Notes: a model not told the origin generated them from the sequence alone. Shown: positions 21,580 through 30,637, counted from the stretch's first letter. The stretch is 64,000 bases of DNA from Bradyrhizobium sp. LLZ17 (GCF_041200145.1 NZ_CP165734.1:4898001-4962000), one strand, 5' to 3'. Numbers and translations: made by a program.

Positions 21580-22527
21580 CTACGCCGCCTTCGCTGCACT
21601 CACGCCCGGCAAGCCCGCGCGCGCGACGCCGCCGTAGAGCTGCTCGTCCGGCATCTCCTCGCGCAAGATCTTGCGCACCGCGATCAGCTTCTCGAGATCG
21701 ATGCCCGTCGCAAAACCCTTGCTCTCGCACAGGAACACCAGGTCCTCGAACACGACGTTGCCGGTCGCGCCGGGCGCGAAGGGGCAGCCGCCGAGGCCGC
21801 CGAGCGAGCCGTCGAGGATGCGGACGCCTTCGTCCAGCGCGGCTGACGCGTTCACAATTCCCATGCCGCGGGTATCATGAAGATGGATGCAGATCGGCTT
21901 CGATCCTGCGAGCTTGACAGCGGCGCGCGACAATTCGGCCACCTGCTTCGGGCCGGCATAACCGACGGTGTCGGCGATCGCGACGAAATCGACGCCCGCT
22001 TCGAGGCACTTGTCGACCAGACGCAGCACCTCGGCAGGGTCAACCGCGCCGGTGATCGAGCAACCGAGCGCCATCGAGATCGCGGCGTTGACGAGCGGCT
22101 TGTGCGCGCTGGCATCGCGCATCTCGCAGAGGCGTTTCACATTGGCAATCGCGGAGTCGCGCGAACGATGGGCGTTGGCCTGGCTGTGCTCTTCCGTGGC
22201 CGAGACCACCGAGGCGATTTCGCCGACGCCGGATTCGAGGGCTTCATTGACGCCGCGTTCGTTGAGCGCAAGCGCGATGCCATGGGCCCCACGCAGGCTT
22301 GCCACTGTCGCGATGACGTCGCGAACGTCCGCGAATTGCGGAAAGGTCTTGGCCGGCAGGAACGAGCCAACCTCGAAATGCCGCACGCCGGCGGCGTATT
22401 CCTCGCGCACCCAGCGCTGCTTCGCCTCGGTGGAGGGAAATTTCTTCACGAGCTGGAGCCCGTCGCGCAAACCGACTTCGCGCAGGCTGACGCGGTTCGC
22501 GGGGTAAATTGTCTCGATCCGGTTCAT
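21580..22527 (-). CDS. Hydroxymethylglutaryl-CoA lyase-family enzyme
   Basis: A 315 aa TIM-barrel lyase of the HMG-CoA lyase (HMGL-like) family, which cleaves 3-hydroxy-3-methyl acyl-CoAs to an acyl-CoA and an oxo acid. The active-site REVGLRDGLQ has Arg21-Asp22; metal-binding histidines lie in IHLHDTRGMG (214-223); the flexible-loop cysteine is Cys248 in GGLGGCPFAPGATGN (243-257). The usual 'PRDGLQNE' is changed to 'LRDGLQLV', so the substrate may differ from HMG-CoA. Its ATG overlaps the stop of the CoA-transferase gene (ATGA), showing translational coupling: the transferase would make the CoA ester that this lyase cleaves. Confidence 0.85.
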   Translation of the reverse strand: MNRIETIYPANRVSLREVGLRDGLQLVKKFPSTEAKQRWVREEYAAGVRHFEVGSFLPAKTFPQFADVRDVIATVASLRGAHGIALALNERGVNEALESGVGEIASVVSATEEHSQANAHRSRDSAIANVKRLCEMRDASAHKPLVNAAISMALGCSITGAVDPAEVLRLVDKCLEAGVDFVAIADTVGYAGPKQVAELSRAAVKLAGSKPICIHLHDTRGMGIVNASAALDEGVRILDGSLGGLGGCPFAPGATGNVVFEDLVFLCESKGFATGIDLEKLIAVRKILREEMPDEQLYGGVARAGLPGVSAAKAA

Positions 22528-23699
22528 GCGCGCCTCCCAGCGGCCTTGGACGTGACGTCGCCATTGTCGATCTCGGCGCGGACTGCCGACGTGTCGGCAC
22601 CGAGCGGTGCGACCTTCAGACCTTCACCGACATGGCTGCCGTTCCACTCGATCGGCAGCGCCGGAACGCGGAACGGCTTGCCGTCGGCATTGATGTTGTT
22701 GACGAGACCGCCCGGCCGCAGCACGTGCGGATCGGTCAGGAGATCCTCGGGACGGTTGATCGGCGAAAAGCAGATGTTGAGCGCGTCGAGCGTTTGCGAC
22801 AGCTCTCCAACGTTCCGCTGCCGGATGATTTCCGCGACGCGCGGAATGATCCGCGGTCGCGCCAGGATGCGGTCGGTCGTGGTGCGCAAGGTCGGATCAT
22901 CAAGAAGATCTGCCAGCCCAAACTCGCGGCAAAAGCTCTGCCAATGCCCTTCGGTCACTACACCGATGAAAATGCGTCCGTCGCCGGCGGCGTCAAAAAT
23001 GTCGTAGATCGGCCAGGCATGCTCGCGCTCCGGCATCGAGCGCGGCTTGTTGCCGGTCATCTCATAGTCGACCATGTGCTGGGCGACCAGGAACAGGCAG
23101 TTCTCGAACAGACCGATGCGGATGTCGGCGCCTTCGCGTTTTCCCCCGCGCTTCTGGTACAGCGCGGCCAGAATCGCGATCACGCCGAACATGCCGCCCA
23201 TGATGTCGTTGGCGGAGGAGCCGACGCGCTGGGGCTTCTCTTTCGTGCCGGTCATGGCGGCAAGGCCCGACATCATCTGCACGACCTCGTCGAGCGCAGG
23301 GCGATGCTCATAGGGCCCGGACAGAAAACCCTTGTGGCCGGCGATGATCAGGTGCGGATGCCGGTGCCGCAATTCCTCGGCACGCAGCCCCTGCTTCTCG
23401 AGCTGGCCGTCGCGAAAATTCTCCAGGAACACGTCCGCGGTTTGCAGCAGCCGGTGCATGGTCTCGCGGTCCTCGGGTCTCTCGAGGTCCAGCACGACGC
23501 TGCGCTTGCCGCGGTTGAACAGCGGAAAGAACGCCGTTCCCATGCCGCCAAGGGTGCGGGTCTTGTCACCAGAGGGCGGCTCGACCTTGATCACCTCGGC
23601 GCCGAATTGCGCGAGGATCATGCCGCAGGTCGGACCCATGACCATGTGCGTCATCTCGACGACCCGTACGCCCTCGAGCGGCAATCCGGCCTCGGTCAT
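22524..23699 (-). CDS. Family III CoA-transferase (CaiB/BaiF type)
   Basis: A 391 aa enzyme that moves CoA between carboxylates. Seen: the N-terminal LEGVRVVEMTHMVMGPTCGMILAQFGAEVIKVEPP nucleotide-binding fold, NRGKRSVVLDL, FLENFRDGQLEKQGL, and the region ALDEVVQMMSGL with the catalytic Asp that forms a covalent anhydride in this family. The substrate cannot be read directly. Because the next gene is an HMG-CoA-lyase homologue and mammalian SUGCT (family III) uses 3-hydroxy-3-methylglutarate, activation of that acid or a close analogue is my inference. It is divergent from a LysR regulator. Confidence 0.92.
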   Translation of the reverse strand: MTEAGLPLEGVRVVEMTHMVMGPTCGMILAQFGAEVIKVEPPSGDKTRTLGGMGTAFFPLFNRGKRSVVLDLERPEDRETMHRLLQTADVFLENFRDGQLEKQGLRAEELRHRHPHLIIAGHKGFLSGPYEHRPALDEVVQMMSGLAAMTGTKEKPQRVGSSANDIMGGMFGVIAILAALYQKRGGKREGADIRIGLFENCLFLVAQHMVDYEMTGNKPRSMPEREHAWPIYDIFDAAGDGRIFIGVVTEGHWQSFCREFGLADLLDDPTLRTTTDRILARPRIIPRVAEIIRQRNVGELSQTLDALNICFSPINRPEDLLTDPHVLRPGGLVNNINADGKPFRVPALPIEWNGSHVGEGLKVAPLGADTSAVRAEIDNGDVTSKAAGRRA

Positions 23700-23761
23700 C
23701 CGTCTCTCCCTGTTCGTTCGCGAGAAGAGTAGGCCTTCACAAGCCTTCTGAAAAATATAAT

Positions 23762-23783
23762 CTGTCGAAGATTGCCTTCGCAG
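23762..23783. promoter_or_regulatory. Candidate LysR operator (imperfect palindrome)
   Basis: CTGTCGAAG (23762-23770), ATTGC, CTTCGCAG (23776-23783) form a near-perfect dyad 18 bases before the LysR start. It lies in the 101-base gap shared with the divergent CoA-transferase gene, the normal place for a LysR-type binding site. Confidence 0.55.
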
Positions 23784-23800
23784 TTATAGAACGCTTTGCC

Positions 23801-24733
23801 ATGGATCCGCGCCAGCTCCGTTATTTCATTGCCGTCTATGAGCAGCGGAACCTGTCGCGCGCGGCCGACCAGGTCAACGTCGCGCAGTCCGCCCTCAGCC
23901 ATCATATCTCGAACCTGGAGGCGGAATTCGCAACTCCACTGTTCGAACGCAAGCCGCGCGGCATGGAACCCACGGCGGCCGGCGAGCGGCTCTATGAGCA
24001 CGCCCGCATCATCCTGCGCGCGATGGCGGAGGCCGAGACCGAGGTGCGCGAAGGCGCCCGCGTCATCGCCGGCGATATCTCGATCGGCATGGCCAATTCC
24101 GGCGTCAAGGCGATCGGCGTGGAGCTGATGCGCACCGTGCTCACCAAATATCCCAAGCTCAAGCTGTCGCTCACCGAGAGCCTGTCCGGCGCGACGCTGA
24201 TGCACCTGATGATCTCCAGCGTCGATCTGGCGCTGGTCTATAATCCGCCGTCGGAGAAGGAGCTGATCACGGAAGCCGTGCTGGAAGAGGAGATGTTCTG
24301 CGTCGGCATTCCGAAGCTGGTCGGCAAAGGCAAGGCCCCGATCCGCTTCGAGGAGCTGAGCCGGATGCCGTTGATCCTGCTGCGCTACGGCCTCGGCCTG
24401 TCGTCGCGGGCGCTGCTGGATGATCCGGTCCTGCTCAAGCGGCTGGAAGGCAGCGCGATCCTGCACGCCAATTCGATTACGGGCATGACCGGCGCGCTGG
24501 TCGAAGGGCTGGGCTGCACCATCGCGACAAAGCTGTTCGCGCGGGAGGAGCTCGCGGCCGGCCGCCTGGTCGCACGCAGGGTGATCGATCCGAAGCTGAC
24601 CCGCACGCTCTATCTCTGCCGCCTGCGCAACCGCCCGATGACGTATGCGATGGAAGAGATGCGCCGGTTGATGCTCGCGCTGATCGCCGAGCAGGTGCGA
24701 AGCGGCGGCTGGCAGGCGACGCTGGCGGGGTGA
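23801..24733 (+). CDS. LysR family transcriptional regulator
   Basis: A 310 aa LysR-type regulator. The winged helix-turn-helix occupies residues 5-64 (RQLRYFIAVYEQRNLSRAADQVNVAQSALSHHISNLE, read in two halves), followed by the coiled linker helix and a periplasmic-binding-protein-like effector domain beginning near GDISIGMANSG. It is divergent from the CoA-transferase/lyase operon and upstream of an MFS carrier, so it probably controls both in response to the pathway substrate or its CoA ester. The effector is unknown. Confidence 0.93.
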   Translation: MDPRQLRYFIAVYEQRNLSRAADQVNVAQSALSHHISNLEAEFATPLFERKPRGMEPTAAGERLYEHARIILRAMAEAETEVREGARVIAGDISIGMANSGVKAIGVELMRTVLTKYPKLKLSLTESLSGATLMHLMISSVDLALVYNPPSEKELITEAVLEEEMFCVGIPKLVGKGKAPIRFEELSRMPLILLRYGLGLSSRALLDDPVLLKRLEGSAILHANSITGMTGALVEGLGCTIATKLFAREELAAGRLVARRVIDPKLTRTLYLCRLRNRPMTYAMEEMRRLMLALIAEQVRSGGWQATLAG

Positions 24734-25076
24734 GGGCGATTGACGTCGCCGCGACCGCAGTGCGCTCCCTCTCCCGCTTGCGGGAGAGGGTTGGGGAGAG
24801 GGTATCTCCGCATCGGGATTGTCCCGTTGCGGAGCTAACCCTCACCCGGCGCTACGCGCCGACCTCTCCCGCAAGCGGGAGAGGTGACCGAGTTCGCCGA
24901 CCCGCCGTCCTGCCTCTCATCGGCCGAGTTCGAAATTCTCGAACGCTTCGATCGATATGTTCGTCTGGATTTCTGGCTCGCGGAGGCCAACATGGCGCGG
25001 TCCGGCAGAGCCCACCAGCACCACAGAGATGAGCCGCCGGGGAACGCGCGCGATCCGCGCGCCACGGGAGGACATC
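24734..25076. other. Intergenic region before the MFS gene
   Basis: The left part (24762-24885) is an intergenic repeat copy. The right part (24886-25076) contains an inverted pair TTCGAAATTCTCGAA near 24929 and a GGGAGGA ribosome-binding site at 25066. No gene is supported here; a long reading frame runs through into the transporter but begins without a good site. Confidence 0.5.
24762..24885. repeat. Intergenic repeat, 'ctcccgcttgcgggagagg' family, copy 2
   Basis: Reads CTCCCTCTCCCGCTTGCGGG, then GAGGGTTGGGGAGAGGGT, GGGATTGTCCCG, and ends CTACGCGCCGACCTCTCCCGC then AAGCGGGAGAGG, the inverse of its start. Both terminal hairpins are intact. Confidence 0.9.
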
Positions 25077-26492
25077 ATGAGCGTTGTCGGTATCGACACA
25101 GGCTTTGAGCTCGGCGCTGCGCCATCGGTTCCAGACCAGATCTCGCGACGGCTCGAGGCCATGCCGGCGACGGCCTATGTCTGGCGCCTCGTCGTCCTGC
25201 TCTCGCTGGGCGGCTGCTTCGAGATGTACGATTTGTTTCTCACCGCCTACATCGCGCCGGGCCTGAGCCGCAGCGGACTCTTGAGCGCGACGACAACGGC
25301 ATTCTTCGGTTTCTCCGGCATCGGCGCATTCGTCGCCGCGACGTTCGCCGGCCTGTTCGTCGGCACCTTCTTCCTCGGCTTTCTCGCCGACCGCTTCGGC
25401 CGGCGTGCGATCTTCACCTCAGCCCTGCTCGGCTACACCGCGGCGTCGGTGGTGATGGCCTGCCAGACCTCCTCGGAAGGCCTGCTGCTCTGGCGCTTCC
25501 TCGCCGGCATCGGCATCGGCGTCGAGGTCATCACCATCGACGCCTACATCACCGAGCTGGTGCCGAGCCGGATGCGCGGACGCGCCTTTGCGGTGAACCA
25601 GTCGATCATGTTCGTTGCGGTGCCGGTCGTCGCCTTTCTGGCGTGGTGGCTGGTGCCGCTCGCGCCGTACGGCGTCGAGGGCTGGCGCTGGGTGGTGCTG
25701 ATCGGCGCCGCCGCCAGCATGATCATCTGGGTGGTGAGATTGTTCCTGCCCGAAAGCCCGCTCTGGCTCGCGCGCCATGGCCGCACCGAGGAGGCTTTTG
25801 CGATCGTGACGATGCTGGAGGCCGCCGGCGGTGGCACGGGCGCACCTGCCGCGCCGTCGTCTGCACGCGCGGCGGCACAATCGGCCGCGCGCGTCAGCTT
25901 CGCCGATCTGTTCAGGCCGCCTTATCTCTCGCTCGTCGTCCTCTTCATGGTGTTCAACCTGTGCCAGGCTTTCGGCTTCTACGGCTTTGCCAATTGGGTG
26001 CCGACGCTGCTGGTGGAGAAGGGCATCACCGTTACCAAGAGCCTGCAATATTCCTTCATCGTCGCCTTCGCCTATCCGATCGCGCCGCTGCTCGCGGCCA
26101 GCTTTGCCGACAAGTTCGAGCGCCGATGCATCATTGCCGGCGCTTGCATCGCCGTCATCATTTTCGGCATGGCGTTCGCGCAATTGACCGAGCCTGGACT
26201 GCTGATCGTCTGTGGCGTGCTGCTGACCGCCTGCAACACCACGATGTCCTACGCCTATCACGCCTATCAGACCGAGGTGTTTCCGACGCAGATCCGGGCG
26301 CGGGCTTCCGGCCTGGTCTATTCGATGAGCCGGCTCAGCGCGACGTTCTCGGGCTTCATCGTCGCCTACATGCTGAAGGAGGCCGGCGTCACCGGCGTGT
26401 TCGGCCTGATCACCGCGGCGATGCTGATCGTGGTGATCGCGATGACGCTGTTCGGCCCGAACGTGCGCGGCAAGCCGCTGGACACGGTGTAG
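25077..26492 (+). CDS. MFS transporter (metabolite:H+ symporter type)
   Basis: A 471 aa inner-membrane carrier with 12 predicted helices. The MFS motif A variant GFLADRFGRRAIF follows helix 2, the inter-domain loop carries PESPLWLARHGRTEEA as in the sugar/aromatic-acid symporter subgroup, and the second half repeats the pattern (ASFADKFERRCII). The ATG at 25077 has a strong GGGAGGA site. It is downstream of, and co-directional with, the LysR gene, so it may import the substrate handled by the CoA-transferase and lyase. Direction and substrate are inferred. Confidence 0.88.
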   Translation: MSVVGIDTGFELGAAPSVPDQISRRLEAMPATAYVWRLVVLLSLGGCFEMYDLFLTAYIAPGLSRSGLLSATTTAFFGFSGIGAFVAATFAGLFVGTFFLGFLADRFGRRAIFTSALLGYTAASVVMACQTSSEGLLLWRFLAGIGIGVEVITIDAYITELVPSRMRGRAFAVNQSIMFVAVPVVAFLAWWLVPLAPYGVEGWRWVVLIGAAASMIIWVVRLFLPESPLWLARHGRTEEAFAIVTMLEAAGGGTGAPAAPSSARAAAQSAARVSFADLFRPPYLSLVVLFMVFNLCQAFGFYGFANWVPTLLVEKGITVTKSLQYSFIVAFAYPIAPLLAASFADKFERRCIIAGACIAVIIFGMAFAQLTEPGLLIVCGVLLTACNTTMSYAYHAYQTEVFPTQIRARASGLVYSMSRLSATFSGFIVAYMLKEAGVTGVFGLITAAMLIVVIAMTLFGPNVRGKPLDTV

Positions 26493-26506
26493 CTCCGGTC
26501 TCTTCC

Positions 26507-26589
26507 CCGTCATTGCGAGCGGAGCGAAGCAATCCAGTCTGCCTCCGCGGTGAGACTCCTGGATTGCTTCGCTTCGCTCGCGATGACGG
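26507..26589. repeat. Palindromic intergenic repeat, 'ccgtcattgcgagcg' family, copy 1
   Basis: CCGTCATTGCGAGCGGAGCG and AAGCAATCCAG on the left are mirrored by CTGGATTGCTT and CGCTTCGCTCGCGATGACGG on the right. Other copies are at 33513-33594 and 61124-61210. It lies between convergent genes. Confidence 0.9.
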
Positions 26590-26639
26590 AGAGGAGGGGG
26601 CTTCAGCGAATATAGCTCTCACCCTGATCGCGAAGACAG

Positions 26640-26690
26640 CCCCTCTCCCTGACCCTCTCCCCGTAAGGACGGGGAGAGGGAAAAGAGAGC
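26640..26690. repeat. Partial intergenic repeat, 'ctctcccc' family
   Basis: CCCTCTCCCTGACCCTCTCCCC, then GTAAGGAC, then GGGGAGAGGG forms a strong hairpin (CCCTCTCCCC/GGGGAGAGGG). It appears related to the right half of the 4741-4862 element. On the transcript of the upstream MFS gene it could also act as a terminator, although a long T tract is missing. Confidence 0.6.
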
Positions 26691-26697
26691 CTGCCGT

Positions 26698-28341
26698 CTA
26701 CGCCGCGAGCAGCTTCTGCAATGCCGCACCATCGGGGACACCGAGGCCGGAGCAGGCGTCCCAGCCGGGGCCGGCCTTGTACATGCCGTGCAGCGAGCCG
26801 GTGATGTCGTTGTTGCCGACGGTGACGTCGCGGAACACGCCTTGCTGGTGCGAGGCGTAGATCAGCGGGTTGATGAAGCCGACGGTTTTGCCGAATTTCT
26901 TGGTCGTGGCTTCGTTAATGCGGGCGATTAGTCCGGCCATCAAGGGCGCCACTGCGCTGGTGCCGCCGATCGTGGTGACGACTCCGTTCAGAAAGATCTG
27001 GTAGCCGGTCGCGGGATCGGCGTCGCCGGCAACATCGGGCACGCCACGGCCGCTCTGGTGCGTCGGCGATTTCGGCACATGAGCGTGGGCCTGGTATTTC
27101 GGCTGCGCGAACATGACGCTGACGCCGCCGCCGCCAGCGCCGCCCTGCAGCCCACCATTCCAGACCACCTCGTCGATGTGGCCGTTCGGCGCCTTCAGAT
27201 TGGTGCCGCCGCAGGCGAGTGCGAACGGGCTGGACGCCGGGAAGTCGGCATGCGGCTTGCCGTCCCAGCCCTGGCCCATGTCGGCCGAGCCATTGTCGCC
27301 GGAGGCGACGCAGACGGTGACGCCCATCGCGGCGGCGTCCCGGATCGCCTCGTTCAGGCCGTCGATGAATTGCTGCGAGTTCTCCGGATCTTCCGGTCCG
27401 CCCCAGCTGATCGAGATCACCGAAGGCTTTCGCGCGGTGTCGTGGACCGCGGCCTTCACCGCATCGATGAAGCCGTTGGTGGTATTCGGCGCGAAATAGA
27501 CCACAATTTTAGCGCCGGGCGCGATCGCACCGGCCACCTCGATGTCGAGCACGACTTCGCCGTCGGCATCGGAATGGCCGGGCTTGTTGGCGCCGCCGTC
27601 GACGCTTGCGGGGGCGATCTGCGGCATCGCGATTCCCGCCTTCTTGAAGAAGGTCTTCAGGTCGGCGGTCTTGTAGCCAGCGCCCGTGGGATGGCCCTTC
27701 TGGTCGATGTCGTTGAGTTCGATAATGGCGATGCACTGGCCGGCGCCGGTCTCGCCGCCGGGGAAATTGTAGAGCTGGGCGATCTGCTCGACCGAGAAGC
27801 TGCCGCCCTGCCCCGCGCGCGCGGTCGCACCCTTCGTCGCCGTCCTGCGGCGGAAGTGCGGCTGAGCCACGGGACGGTTGTCGAGGCCGTGCACGCCGAC
27901 CACGATATCCTCGAGCTCGGGGGGTATCTGCACGCTGCCCTTGCGCATGCGATAGGTCGCCCCGTCGTGCCTGACGTTGTTGAGTTTGACGCCGAACGCC
28001 GCGCTCATCGCCTTCACCGTGCCGGTCAGCTTCACCGTACGGGAGGCCAGGTGCACGCTCTTGACGTTGAGTTCGTGCTGGTGCGCGAAATCGTCGATCT
28101 TGGCAACGTCGGCTGCATCGGCGCCCATCTCTTCGGCAAACTCGGCGCGGGAAAGATATTGTCGCTCCCGCGGCGGTTGTGCGCCAAGCGCCATCACCTT
28201 GTCGTCATCGGCACGTTTGGCGCGCAGGCGAACGCTGATCTCGATTTCCTGCTTGGGGTCGGCCGCGCCGACGAGCTTGGCGCCCTTCGGCAATTTCCGT
28301 GCGCTGTTCACCAGCGCGACACGCTTGGTTGGGCTTGCCAT
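26698..28341 (-). CDS. Sedolisin (peptidase S53) serine-carboxyl protease, kumamolisin-like
   Basis: A 547 aa protease with a pro-kumamolisin activation domain (about 30-165) followed by the S53 catalytic domain. The catalytic triad Ser-Glu-Asp is visible as Glu262 and Asp266 in GEVVLDIEVAG and Ser462 in GGTSAVAPLMAG; the oxyanion Asp349 is in ASGDNGSAD. The C-terminal calcium site is suggested by VFRDVTVGNND and GPGWDACSGLG. No signal peptide is visible at the chosen ATG (28341, with a strong GGAGGAAG site), so secretion would need another route. It is divergent from a broken nucleosidase-like gene. Confidence 0.94.
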   Translation of the reverse strand: MASPTKRVALVNSARKLPKGAKLVGAADPKQEIEISVRLRAKRADDDKVMALGAQPPRERQYLSRAEFAEEMGADAADVAKIDDFAHQHELNVKSVHLASRTVKLTGTVKAMSAAFGVKLNNVRHDGATYRMRKGSVQIPPELEDIVVGVHGLDNRPVAQPHFRRRTATKGATARAGQGGSFSVEQIAQLYNFPGGETGAGQCIAIIELNDIDQKGHPTGAGYKTADLKTFFKKAGIAMPQIAPASVDGGANKPGHSDADGEVVLDIEVAGAIAPGAKIVVYFAPNTTNGFIDAVKAAVHDTARKPSVISISWGGPEDPENSQQFIDGLNEAIRDAAAMGVTVCVASGDNGSADMGQGWDGKPHADFPASSPFALACGGTNLKAPNGHIDEVVWNGGLQGGAGGGGVSVMFAQPKYQAHAHVPKSPTHQSGRGVPDVAGDADPATGYQIFLNGVVTTIGGTSAVAPLMAGLIARINEATTKKFGKTVGFINPLIYASHQQGVFRDVTVGNNDITGSLHGMYKAGPGWDACSGLGVPDGAALQKLLAA

Positions 28342-28612
28342 GACTTCCTCCGTTTGGTGATGGGAAAGACATTTTTTGGTATTCAACTATAGGTGTAATC
28401 CGAAGTCGCAATTGGTTCAGCGATTGGGCGATAATTTTTCAAGGAAGCGGCTGCTATATAGGCACAATCGTCGGCACGCTCGAATTGGCAAAGAATGGGT
28501 CAGCGGGTCGTACCATTCGAAATCGGGAAATTCGATTTAAGATTGCAACCGCAAGCCGGGCTCGGCCGACCAATGAACGATGTTGTCAAAAACAATTGGC
28601 GGAGACGATGCA

Positions 28613-29783
28613 ATGCTGGCCGACCGCAAATGGGTTGAGAGAAATCTTGGGTTCGATCCGATCACGACACCGCCGCCGCGGCAAACCTTTGTCGTAAAGC
28701 GCATCGCGGACGCCGCCGTGACCAAGACCGCGAAGGTCACGGCGGAGGACTTCCAGCGCGAGATCATCGATTTCGATTCCGAATCGAGCGAAGGCCGCGA
28801 GTTCCTCGCCTTCTCGACCGCGACCGGGCTGTCGCGCTTCACCGACATCCCTGGCCCAAGGGATTGGCGCCGCAAACCGGGCCAAAGCCGAAAGGCAACG
28901 GCAACAGCCCGCTGCCGCACGCGGACGTGCTGGTCGTGACCTGGACCGTCGACGAAGGCCACGCGCTCAGCCGCGTGCTGACCCGGGCAAGGATCCGCGC
29001 AACGATTACGCCCCCTACACGCATAATTACGCGACCATCTCGCAGAAGATGCGGAACGGCTGTCCGGCCAAGGAGCTGAAACGGCTCGGCACCTACTGGA
29101 CCACGACGATCGGCAAGAAGACGGTCGTGATCTTCAAATCCGACTCGCACATGTCGCAGGACGGCCCGCAATTGCCGAACATCGACGTGTGGCGCCAGAT
29201 CATCACCGAGGTGCAACCGACGCTCGTCATCACCACGGGAACCGCCGGTGGCATCGGCAAGCAGGTTGAGGTCGGCGACGTCATCGTCAGCCCGATCGTC
29301 CGGTTCGACTGCCTGTCGAAGTTCAAGAAGCAGCCCTTCGCGCAGGAGCACTTCTCCAGCAAGTCGGCCAACACGACGAAATTCACGCAGGCCAAGACGC
29401 TGTTCAAGGCCAATGCCGGGCAATTGCCGAAGGACAACACGCGCGCGCCGAAGATTTTCGTCGTCAAGCCGAGCGGCCTGACGTCGTCCGTGGTTACCAC
29501 CGACTTTTTCGGCTTCGACACCTCGGACGACCATTTCCGTCTTCAGGGCCTCGGCGACGTCTCGGAGATGGGCGACGCCATCCTCGGTCTGGTGGCGCAG
29601 GACATGGGTGCGAAGGCGCCGCGCTGGCTCGCGATCCGCAACGTCTCCGATCCGCAGATCAAGGCAGAGGGCACACTGAAACAGCAGGAGCAGGTCGCCG
29701 CCCAGATCTACAAGGGGTTCGGCCGCTGGAGCACGGTCTGTAGTGCCATCACCTGCTGGGCCAGCATCGCGGCGGAGCCTTAG
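28613..29783 (+). pseudogene. Phosphorylase-superfamily (nucleosidase-like) gene split by two frameshifts
   Basis: Three reading frames join into one protein of about 390 aa: MLADRKWVERNLGFDP... from 28613 (GGAGA site upstream), the middle from about 28858, and the last from about 28985 to the stop at 29783. Adding one base in the A run at 28858-28859 and one in the C run at 28982-28984 restores a continuous frame reading IPGPKGLAPQTGPKPKG and VLTPGKDPRNDYAPYTHNY. The C-terminal part has LVITTGTAGGIGKQVEVGDVIVSP, the signature of the PNP/MTA-SAH nucleosidase superfamily, and ASIRNVSDPQ-like active-site sequence (LAIRNVSDPQ). Both lesions are single-base losses in short homopolymers, so a sequencing error is as likely as a true pseudogene. 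The substrate is unknown. Confidence 0.8.
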
Positions 29784-29867
29784 AGCCGCAGCGAGACAAG
29801 GTCAGCCTCCCTTGCCGAAGCAGCTCGGGGTGTCTACCTCTCGCGGGTACTCGTGAGAGGGTGTTCC

Positions 29868-30608
29868 ATGCTGGATGCCGCCGTGAAGGCGTTGTCGCAA
29901 ATGATGTCGCCGCCGATGCGCTCGATCCTGTGGCGGTCGATCGGTGTCGCCTTGGTGCTGATTGTCGTGTTGGCGATCGGATTGCAGCGGCTGTTGAGCT
30001 GGTTTGCGACCTATGGCGAGGTCTGGCTCGAGGGCCTGCTCGGGCCAGGCTGGCACGCCTCGCTCGAGGTTCTGGCCTGGATCGTCTCGATCGCGGCGGG
30101 GCTTGGCGTCGTGTTCGGCAGTGTTTTCCTGATGCCCGCGATCACCTCGCTGGTGGCGAGCCTGTTCGTCGACGACGTCGCCGATATCGTCGAGCGCGAA
30201 TATTATCCCGCCGAGCGGCCCGGCGTTGCGCTGCCCTTCAATCAGGCGATCTACGAGGGCGTCAAGGCCGCGCTGTTGACGATCGTGGTTTATCTGATCG
30301 CGCTGCCCTTCGTATTCCTGGCCGGCGCTGGCTTTCTGATCTTCTTCCTCGCGGCCGCCTGGCTGCTGGGCCGCGAATATTTCGAGCTCGCGGCAATGCG
30401 CTTCCGCTCGCCGCAGGAAGCCAAGGCGATGCGGCGCGACAACGCCGCGACCATCTTCACCGCCGGCCTGATCATCGCGGCCTTCGTCTCGATCCCGATC
30501 GTGAATTTGGCGACGCCGATCTTCGGCATGGCCTTCATGGTCCACATGCACAAGCGCCTGTCCGGATCGCGGCCCGAGCTGATCGAGCCGGCGCGGCAGA
30601 TGCGATGA
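29868..30608 (+). CDS. EI24/CysZ-like membrane protein
   Basis: A 246 aa integral membrane protein of the EI24 domain family, which includes the sulfate permease CysZ. Hydrophobic segments are seen at about 25-40 (IGVALVLIVVLAIGLQ), 70-100 (LEVLAWIVSIAAGLGVVFGS), 140-175 (LLTIVVYLIALPFVFLAGAG and FLIFFLAAAWLLG) and 205-230. The family motif GREYFELAAMRF is at about 176-187. The ATG at 29868 is preferred over an in-frame GTG-type start five codons upstream. The substrate, sulfate or other, is not shown by the context. Confidence 0.85.
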   Translation: MLDAAVKALSQMMSPPMRSILWRSIGVALVLIVVLAIGLQRLLSWFATYGEVWLEGLLGPGWHASLEVLAWIVSIAAGLGVVFGSVFLMPAITSLVASLFVDDVADIVEREYYPAERPGVALPFNQAIYEGVKAALLTIVVYLIALPFVFLAGAGFLIFFLAAAWLLGREYFELAAMRFRSPQEAKAMRRDNAATIFTAGLIIAAFVSIPIVNLATPIFGMAFMVHMHKRLSGSRPELIEPARQMR

Positions 30609-30637
30609 GCTCGCGTGCCGTCCAAGTCCGCTGAACC

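Noticed and set aside
20139..21917. Forward frame of 592 aa crossing DUF2244 and nth
   Set aside because: It runs out of frame with nth and antisense to DUF2244; no recognisable motif.
28485..28697. Short forward frame overlapping the start of the broken nucleosidase-like gene
   Set aside because: It conflicts with the better frame from 28613, which has a ribosome-binding site and continues into the conserved protein.
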